This document shows positions 5,825 through 11,190 of a stretch of DNA of 12,925 nucleotides, piece by piece. Origin of the DNA: CAYQPF01 sp964419225 (lineage in GTDB: Bacteria; Cloacimonadota; Cloacimonadia; Cloacimonadales; CAYQPF01). The notes beneath the pieces were generated by a model. It made no database searches. It worked only from the letters and a program-made list of their open reading frames with translations, and was not told the DNA's origin. The position numbers were made by a program, and so were the translations under genes. The stretch covers positions 1 to 12,925 of the forward strand of contig CAYQPF010000147.1 in NCBI GenBank assembly GCA_964419225.1, read 5' to 3'. Each line of letters begins with the position of its first letter. Position 1 is the first letter of the stretch.

Positions 5825-6208
5825 ATGCAAAAACCTCGCCTCCAGTTTATTATTCTGATAACTTTTAGCATCGGTATTATTTTGCTTGTTGGTATGAGTA
5901 TATACAATTACAAGAAAGATCAGCCGGCTAAAGCATTATTAACAGTAAAACTGCAAAACTGCGGTACTGCAGCATACCATTATTATGTAAAGCTTAATTC
6001 TCAAAAAGGATATGACAAAGGATGGACTCAGGTCATTACTGATACTACTATTTGGATGCCAGCCTTAAGCGATGCTTCAACAGACGGAGCCATAGCTGTG
6101 TCTGGTAAAAACTTAAAAATAAAATTAAAAACGACTACCGGTAAGCTTCACAGAGGTTATGTTGATGTAACAACAACCGGTGGAATATCTACAAAGATCA
6201 CTCGCTAA
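5825..6208 (+). CDS. Small pilin-like single-pass membrane protein, copy 3, divergent N-terminus
   Basis: The product is 127 residues from ATG at 5825, with AAAGGAA nine bases upstream and 19 bases after the previous stop. It aligns without gaps to the 3951 and 4965 products: Cys46 in VKLQNC, GTAAYHYY, Trp67 in KGWTQV, Trp77 in IWMPAL, TDGAIAV, and an IKLKTTTGKLHRGYVDVT end. It differs at the N-terminus, where MQKPRLQ replaces MGQQQ, so Gly2 is gone and two basic residues appear. The GGADRDW loop is replaced by KGYDKGW, and the protein is more basic overall. Topology or processing may therefore differ; it may be an assembly or anchor subunit. It is the last gene of the operon. No terminator is obvious in the next 180 bases. 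Confidence 0.85.
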   Translation: MQKPRLQFIILITFSIGIILLVGMSIYNYKKDQPAKALLTVKLQNCGTAAYHYYVKLNSQKGYDKGWTQVITDTTIWMPALSDASTDGAIAVSGKNLKIKLKTTTGKLHRGYVDVTTTGGISTKITR

Positions 6209-6391
6209 AGAAGTTCTAACGGGTACCTAAGAAACTCTTTATTTGGGTGGCATAAACTGTCTAGGCATTTTAAAAGAATAATAATTTGAATCTTGTTTTG
6301 TCGTCAGTTTGAATCAATTAATAAACTGCGATACCCTTTACACAAAAAACCTTTTGAATACTCTAAACAAATAAACCAGATTATAATAATC

Positions 6392-6420
6392 TTGACAATA
6401 ATACATTATAAAAATAGGGT
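6392..6420 (+). promoter_or_regulatory. Possible promoter for the SUMF1-fold gene
   Basis: A perfect TTGACA (6392-6397) is followed after 17 bases by TAGGGT (6415-6420), a poor -10 box. TATAAA (6407-6412) and TATAAT (6382-6387) are nearby but wrongly spaced. The rest of the 6209-6448 spacer is AT-rich and shows nothing else I can support. Confidence 0.3.
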
Positions 6421-6448
6421 TAGATCATTAAAATAAAGGAGAAATACT

Positions 6449-8026
6449 ATGAAAAAAGCAATTGTATGTTTAATTTTTGTATTGCTTTTGTCTGGAATGT
6501 TTTGCCGGATAAACGCATCAACTCAATCGCAGTCAGTAAATTGCAGATTGGTAAAATCAGATGCTTCTGCCCAGAAAGCATCCATTACCTCACAAAACGG
6601 GAATATCATAATATACTGGGTTCAACAATCAAGAAGCGACAAGAATTATATCATCAAAGCTCTTGATGAAAGGACGGGTTCCTATAAAAATGTTACTTCT
6701 CAAGGAACATTCAATTTTGAGAATTCAAAAGTAAGTTGGACAATCCCGGCATCCAAAGGTTTTCGAGATTTTGAACCTCCAATTATTGCACCGGAACCTT
6801 TACAGCCTCCGGTTTTTTGTCCTAATCCAGGTGATTATAATTTTGGAGTGATGATGACAATAACCTGTGCATCTGAGAATGTTACCATTTATTATACAAC
6901 AGATGGTACTGATCCAAGCCGGGATTCTAAAGTTTACAATAGTCCCTTTTTTATTCCAACAACAACAACATTAAAAGCTTTTTCACATGATAACAAAGAT
7001 AATAAGGAGACTGAAGTTGTTCAGGGAGTATATAATATTAATTTGGCAGCTCCAATATTTAGTCCTGAACCAGGTAATTATACTTTCGGACGGACTATTG
7101 ATATTTCTTGTGGAATTGGAAATGTAACGATATATTATACAACAGACGGTACAACTCCAACTGTTAATTCTGATGTTTATGAAACCCCCTTTTTTATTCC
7201 AACTACAACAACAGTAAAAGCTTTTGTACATGATAATGAAACAGGCATAAATAATCCGGTTACTTCAGCAACCTATAATATTACTACCCCTGCTAATTTT
7301 GTTTTAGTTGGGGGAGGAACATTTTATAATGGTACTTCTAATGTAACTGTTTCTTCTTTCTATATTGATAAGTATGAACTATCACAAGAGAATTATGTGT
7401 CTATCATGGGTCAAAACCCTTCAGATTTCATTGGAAGCAACAATCCCGTTGAAATGGTAAGTTGGTTTAATGCAATAGAGTATTGTAATAAAAGAAGCAT
7501 CAGCGAAAACTTAATACCTTGCTATACTTATTCTGGTTTTGGTACTAATCCGGAAAACTGGCCATCTGGTTGGAATACGAACGACGATAATCACATAAAT
7601 GTATCCTGTAATTGGACAGCTAACGGTTATAGATTGCTGACCGAGGCGGAATGGCAGTTTGCAGCGAGAGGTGGTAATCAGACACATAACTACAATTACA
7701 GCGGGAGTTATATAATTGGTGATGTTACTTGGTATTGTCAAAATTCTCTCAATTATACCCATCCAATAGGCACAAAGAGTGCAAATGAATTAGGGATTTA
7801 TGACATGAGTGGAAATGTTTGGGAATGGGTATGGGATCGTAATGGGGGGTATCCTGCAGGACCACAAAATAATCCTCATGGTTCAGATGTTGGTAGCAAT
7901 CGGGTGAAACGTGGAGGTAGCTTCAATTATGACAGTGTTGAATGTACAGTTTTTTATAGAGCATTTACATATCCTAGAGTTACTTTCAACTGGATAGGGT
8001 TTCGTATTTGCAAACGTACAAATTAA
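6449..8026 (+). CDS. Exported protein with two chitobiase-C-like domains and a SUMF1 (FGE-sulfatase-type) domain
   Basis: The product is 525 residues, with ATG at 6449 and AAAGGAG at 6435-6441. Residues 1-24 form a signal peptide (MKKAIVCLIFVLLLSGMFC, then INA before Ser); no lipobox is present. Two repeats near 117-195 and 200-278 share 'P.PG.Y.FG....I.C....VTIYYTTDGT.P...S.VY..PFFIPTTTT.KAF', the chitobiase/hexosaminidase C-terminal-like (CHB_HEX_C_1) pattern. Residues about 281-523 form a SUMF1 domain: FVLVGGGTF, YELSQENY, NPVEMVSWFNAIEYCN, GYRLLTEAEWQFAARGG, YDMSGNVWEWVWD, KRGGSF, GFRIC. In formylglycine-generating enzymes the RGGS segment carries two copper-binding cysteines. Here the first position is Tyr494 and only Cys499 remains, so the enzyme activity is doubtful. 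A structural or sugar/surface-binding role is more likely. It is monocistronic, with a strong hairpin after the stop. Confidence 0.9.
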   Translation: MKKAIVCLIFVLLLSGMFCRINASTQSQSVNCRLVKSDASAQKASITSQNGNIIIYWVQQSRSDKNYIIKALDERTGSYKNVTSQGTFNFENSKVSWTIPASKGFRDFEPPIIAPEPLQPPVFCPNPGDYNFGVMMTITCASENVTIYYTTDGTDPSRDSKVYNSPFFIPTTTTLKAFSHDNKDNKETEVVQGVYNINLAAPIFSPEPGNYTFGRTIDISCGIGNVTIYYTTDGTTPTVNSDVYETPFFIPTTTTVKAFVHDNETGINNPVTSATYNITTPANFVLVGGGTFYNGTSNVTVSSFYIDKYELSQENYVSIMGQNPSDFIGSNNPVEMVSWFNAIEYCNKRSISENLIPCYTYSGFGTNPENWPSGWNTNDDNHINVSCNWTANGYRLLTEAEWQFAARGGNQTHNYNYSGSYIIGDVTWYCQNSLNYTHPIGTKSANELGIYDMSGNVWEWVWDRNGGYPAGPQNNPHGSDVGSNRVKRGGSFNYDSVECTVFYRAFTYPRVTFNWIGFRICKRTN

Positions 8027-8075
8027 TATTTTGTAACCTTAACAGTTTTTAAAACTGATTAAGAATAATTGTTTA

Positions 8076-8115
8076 ATAAACACAGGGAGAACTGCAAGGT
8101 TCTCCCTGTGTTTAT
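8076..8115. terminator. 17-bp perfect hairpin, likely bidirectional terminator
   Basis: The arms 8076-8092 and 8099-8115 (ATAAACACAGGGAGAAC and its exact complement) flank a 6-base loop, 50 bases after the SUMF1 gene's stop and between convergent genes. The outer arms supply short A/T runs, but there is no separate U tract. Confidence 0.65.
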
Positions 8116-8135
8116 GGGAAAGAAAACAAAGAGAT

Positions 8136-8244
8136 AAGTTGCACAGGGTATCACAGAGTATAGCACAGTGTTCCACAGATCAAAAAGTTAATTCTCCCAT
8201 TCTTTGGTACACTGTGAAATACACATAGAAACACTGTGCAACTT
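8136..8244. repeat. Long imperfect inverted repeat with phased CACAG motifs
   Basis: The arms 8136-8179 and 8201-8244 are complementary at about 34 of 44 positions. The outermost 11 bases (AAGTTGCACAG / CTGTGCAACTT) are perfect, and the arms flank a 21-base centre. CACAG recurs at 8142, 8152, 8164 and 8174, with CTGTG at 8212 and 8234, so spacing is close to a helical turn. It contains no gene. It could be a MITE-like or REP-like element, or a large RNA hairpin after the preceding terminator. Confidence 0.6.
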
Positions 8245-8349
8245 TACATTATTTTTTCTGGGATTTCTTAATAAATTCATTATAATTCTAAAGGATATTA
8301 TATAAAATTCAGGTAAAACATGACGGACTTTGTACTTATTTTAAGTTCG

Positions 8350-8398
8350 TATCATATGACTAGAGCAGACAAGAATATCAAGCCACTCTAGTATGATA
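8350..8398. other. Bulged hairpin downstream of the propeller gene
   Basis: TATCATA (8350-8356) pairs with TATGATA (8392-8398), and CTAGAG (8360-8365) with CTCTAG (8386-8391), leaving a 3-base bulge and a 20-base loop. It lies 28 bases after the stop of the minus-strand propeller gene and may end or stabilise that transcript. There is no U tract, so termination is uncertain. Together with the terminator and the inverted repeat it accounts for the noticeable structure of the 8027-8425 spacer. Confidence 0.4.
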
Positions 8399-8425
8399 TC
8401 TGTAAAATATGCTGGACGCTAATCC

Positions 8426-10567
8426 TTATTTCAATAAGAGCATTTTCTTTATGGCATGAAGGCCATTACTGTTGATTTTACAGAAATATATTCCGCTTCC
8501 TGCCTTTTTTCCGGAATCATTAAAGCCAGACCAGACAGTTGTATGATTTCCTTCGGTTTGATAATCAGAAACCAATTGTTTCACTTTTTGACCTTTGATA
8601 TTGTATATCTGAAGTTCGACTTTTCCAGATTTGGGAAGAAAGTAGGAGATTGTGGTTTGGGGATTAAAAGGATTTGGATAATTATTGAGATAAAGGGAAA
8701 GTGGATGAGATTGGTTAAGGTCAAGATTTGAGACAGGATTAGGGTTGAAAACAGTAATTCCATAGTAGGTACAAGCCCATTTATTGCCTAAGGAATCAAT
8801 ACTAATGCTGTGTACCCATTTATCCAGAAGGATAGAATTATCTGGATTGTAATGAGTCCAATTCTGACCGTCAAATTTAAACATTCCCTCATGGTAGGAT
8901 CCCAGCCATTTTATGTTATCTGAATCTATTATCAGCGTAAATACATCATATCCCGGCATGTCCGAATTATCCTGATTCCAGGTTACCCAGTTGGTTTCAT
9001 CAAAAAGAGTGAGACCTCCGTTCAGAGTTCCAATCCATTTGTTGTTTAGAGAATCAACCGCAATACAGAAGACATAATTTGAAGGCAGGTCAGAGTTTGA
9101 TGTATCATAAATTGTCCAGGATTCACCATCAAATTTGGCAAGACCATGTAAATATAAACCAGCCCACACATGATCATTTGCATCTACGGTAATAGAAGTT
9201 ATCCAGCAATCCGGGAGGTTTGAATTAAGATAATTGTACACAGTCCAATTGCTGTCATCAAACTTAGCAATCCCGCCATGATTGGTTCCTATCCATTTAT
9301 TACCTTGTGAATCTAAAGCCATACACTCCGGATAATCATCCGGTAACCCGGAATTGGTCGTATTGAAGGTTGTCCAATTATTCTGATAAAATGAGATTAA
9401 TCCTGACGTTGTTCCAATCCAAATTTTACCATTTGCATCTTCCTGAATAAAAGTAACTATTTGAGCAGGAAAGGGTGAGTTGTATGAATTGTAATTTGTC
9501 CAGCTTTCACCGTCAAAAAAGTATAGACCATTTTGAGTAGAACCCAGCCACTTATTATTGTGGGAATCGATAAAAAGATCACTTAAATAATTTGTCGGGA
9601 TATCAGCGTTGGAAGTTACATAGGATACCCATTCGGTGCCGTCAAAACGGACTACCCCATTATGAAAAGTGCCAATCCAAAGGTTATCCTGAGAATCAAC
9701 TGTTATAGTATAAACTTGGTAAAAAGGTAATTCAGAGTTTTCGGGAGTGAATATGGTCCAATTTGATCCATCGAATTTGGCTATTCCTCTGGAGCCCATA
9801 CCTACCCATTTGTTGTCCTGAGAATCAATAGCAATAGAGATCAAATTATTTGTCAATAATCCAGAATTAGCTGTGGTAAACTGATCCCATCCTTCATTAT
9901 CAATTTTAATTAACCCGGAATGACTGGCAATCCAAATTGCTCCCTGGGAATCTGTAGCTATCTCATAAACATTATAAATATCAAACCCTAAATTTACTGC
10001 TGTCCAGGTTGTTCCGTTAAAAATCCCGAGACTATAGCCCGAACTTAGCCAAAAGTTATTCTGTGCATCGATATATAGAAAGTGAATATTATCAAAAGGT
10101 ATAGGTGAATTATAGGTAGAGTATAGAGTCCACTCAGAACCGTCAAACTTTACCAGCCCAACATCCGTTCCAAACCACTTATTCCCTTGGGAATCGATTC
10201 TAAGACAATTAACATGATTGCCAGGCAGGGAAGAATTTGAAGTGTTATAGACAGTCCAGTTTTGCCCGTCAAAACAGCCAATTCCTTTAGCATTTGTAAT
10301 CCAGACGTTACCCAGGGAATCTAAAGCTATGTGATTTATGGGTGAAGAATCCATATAGCCGGGAACTGTACTGTTATAGATCACAGATTCACCGGTTATT
10401 TGATTAATTTTTGATAGGCCTCTTGTAGATCCTACCCACAAATATTGTCCATCACTAACACTACAGATGACTTCATTTCCATTAGTATAATTCATTCCCA
10501 TATCAGATTGAGCCATTAATAAATGACAAATCAGTGAAAAGAGAATAATTAACAGGTATTTGTTCAT
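8426..10567 (-). CDS. Secreted 14-blade beta-propeller (two-component-regulator-propeller repeats) with type IX sorting domain
   Basis: The product is 713 residues from ATG at 10567, with GAGGAG (10574-10579) six bases upstream. Residues 1-20 form a signal peptide ending LLMAQ. From Trp44 to Trp597 there are 14 repeats of about 42-43 residues of the form 'W.G...GL.KFDG..WT.Y...NS.LP...V..I.IDS..NK', the reg_prop repeat best known from the sensor part of hybrid two-component systems. Fourteen blades would make two seven-bladed propellers. No kinase or membrane segment follows. Residues 629-713 form instead a FlgD-like/type A type IX sorting domain: NYPNPFNPQTTISYFLP, VELQIYNIKGQKV, GNHTTVWSGFNDSGKKAGSGIYFCKI. 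This predicts export through the type IX system and surface attachment or release. The ligand is unknown. There is no co-directional neighbour closer than 156 bases (the SMR gene), so it is probably transcribed separately. Confidence 0.92.
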   Translation of the reverse strand: MNKYLLIILFSLICHLLMAQSDMGMNYTNGNEVICSVSDGQYLWVGSTRGLSKINQITGESVIYNSTVPGYMDSSPINHIALDSLGNVWITNAKGIGCFDGQNWTVYNTSNSSLPGNHVNCLRIDSQGNKWFGTDVGLVKFDGSEWTLYSTYNSPIPFDNIHFLYIDAQNNFWLSSGYSLGIFNGTTWTAVNLGFDIYNVYEIATDSQGAIWIASHSGLIKIDNEGWDQFTTANSGLLTNNLISIAIDSQDNKWVGMGSRGIAKFDGSNWTIFTPENSELPFYQVYTITVDSQDNLWIGTFHNGVVRFDGTEWVSYVTSNADIPTNYLSDLFIDSHNNKWLGSTQNGLYFFDGESWTNYNSYNSPFPAQIVTFIQEDANGKIWIGTTSGLISFYQNNWTTFNTTNSGLPDDYPECMALDSQGNKWIGTNHGGIAKFDDSNWTVYNYLNSNLPDCWITSITVDANDHVWAGLYLHGLAKFDGESWTIYDTSNSDLPSNYVFCIAVDSLNNKWIGTLNGGLTLFDETNWVTWNQDNSDMPGYDVFTLIIDSDNIKWLGSYHEGMFKFDGQNWTHYNPDNSILLDKWVHSISIDSLGNKWACTYYGITVFNPNPVSNLDLNQSHPLSLYLNNYPNPFNPQTTISYFLPKSGKVELQIYNIKGQKVKQLVSDYQTEGNHTTVWSGFNDSGKKAGSGIYFCKINSNGLHAIKKMLLLK

Positions 10568-10608
10568 GATGGTCTCCTCATAACTAATTTGAGCAGTAGC
10601 TCTTCATA

Positions 10609-10622
10609 GGTGTCAGGTGTCA
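10609..10622 (+). repeat. Short heptamer repeat, GGTGTCA x2
   Basis: GGTGTCA occurs twice in tandem and is followed by GTGG. It has the same 7-base period as the tracts at 4453 and 4674 and lies upstream of the propeller gene. Only two units are present, so alone it is weak; it matters as a third member of the set. Confidence 0.55.
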
Positions 10623-10723
10623 GTGGGAGAGAATAACTCATCCCAACGTTTGCTCCTACATACATCTAAAAATCTATAGCCAGAGTCTGATTTTTTCTGA
10701 TATTATAATTTCTATCCGTCTGG

Positions 10724-11053
10724 TCAATGTGAAACACTCTTGGAGAACAGGTTTATGACAGCTACTCCGATGATAATTAAGATAATTCCTATTAATCCTG
10801 CAGTATCAACAGGTTGTTTAAAGAAATAATGACCGATAATCAGAATAAGTGTTATCCCTAAACCTGACCAAATAGCATAGGCAACACCAATATTAAGTGT
10901 TTTTAGAGTCAAAGACAGAAAGAAGAAGGACAGACTATAGCTGGTTACTACAACAATTGAGGGGATCAATCTGGTAAAACCCTCAGTTGATTTTAAAGCA
11001 GAGGTTCCAATAACTTCTGCAATAATCGCAATAAACAAATACAACCATTTCAT
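10724..11053 (-). CDS. Small multidrug resistance (SMR) family transporter, EmrE/Qac-type
   Basis: The product is 109 residues, the normal SMR length, with four hydrophobic segments at about 3-20, 30-50, 56-75 and 85-103. Inner-membrane antiporters of this family exchange protons for lipophilic or quaternary cations and work as dimers. The key residues align to E. coli EmrE with an offset of one: Glu13 (EmrE E14, the proton/substrate site), Tyr39, Tyr59 and Trp62. GVAYAIWSGLGIT is the family signature and the 'WSGLG' form favours the drug-exporter over the guanidinium (Gdx/SugE) branch. The start at 11053 has no ribosome site, and a possible promoter places the transcript start at the ATG itself. 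It is divergent from the APC permease with 137 bases between them. The substrate is not known. Confidence 0.93.
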   Translation of the reverse strand: MKWLYLFIAIIAEVIGTSALKSTEGFTRLIPSIVVVTSYSLSFFFLSLTLKTLNIGVAYAIWSGLGITLILIIGHYFFKQPVDTAGLIGIILIIIGVAVINLFSKSVSH

Positions 11054-11059
11054 CAGTTA

Positions 11060-11088
11060 ATGAAACAAAATAATCGACTCTCTGTCAA
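11060..11088 (-). promoter_or_regulatory. Possible promoter for the SMR gene, giving a leaderless transcript
   Basis: On the minus strand a perfect TTGACA (11083-11088) is followed after exactly 17 bases by TTTCAT (11060-11065), four of six matches to TATAAT. The expected start, about seven bases downstream, coincides with the A of the ATG at 11053. This fits the missing ribosome site. Confidence 0.4.
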
Positions 11089-11121
11089 GAACTTTCAGAA
11101 ATTCAAAGGTGAATCACAAGA

Positions 11122-11142
11122 AAAACCAAGCTTTTTGGTTTT
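11122..11142. other. Short AT-rich hairpin in the divergent spacer
   Basis: AAAACCAA (11122-11129) and TTGGTTTT (11135-11142) form an 8-base stem with a 5-base loop. The hairpin sits directly before the TTGACA of the plus-strand promoter candidate. It could be an operator between the divergent genes or a terminator-like structure shielding them from each other. Confidence 0.35.
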
Positions 11143-11143
11143 G

Positions 11144-11172
11144 TTGACATTTAAACAGCATTTTCGCATTTT
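11144..11172 (+). promoter_or_regulatory. Possible promoter for the APC permease
   Basis: A perfect TTGACA (11144-11149) is followed after 17 bases by CATTTT (11167-11172), a weak -10 box. The predicted start, near 11179, would leave a very short leader ahead of AGAGG (11181-11185) and the ATG at 11191. Confidence 0.3.
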
Positions 11173-11190
11173 GTTCCCTGAGAGGTAAGA

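Noticed and set aside
3951..6208. Classical type IV pilin or Flp pilin genes
   Set aside because: There is no G|xxxxE processing motif and no basic leader, so the proteins are called pilin-like only.
6983..7762. Minus-strand open frames opposite the SUMF1-fold gene
   Set aside because: They are antisense shadows of a gene with clear domains on the plus strand.
6449..8026. Active formylglycine-generating enzyme
   Set aside because: One of the two active-site cysteines is replaced by Tyr494, and the added repeats point to a binding role.
8320..8391. Tiny plus-strand open frame of 23 residues with a weak AGG upstream
   Set aside because: It is too short, has only a three-base ribosome match, and overlaps the bulged hairpin at 8350-8398.
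8426..10567. Hybrid two-component sensor kinase
   Set aside because: Only propeller repeats and a sorting domain are present; there is no transmembrane segment after the propeller, no kinase and no receiver.
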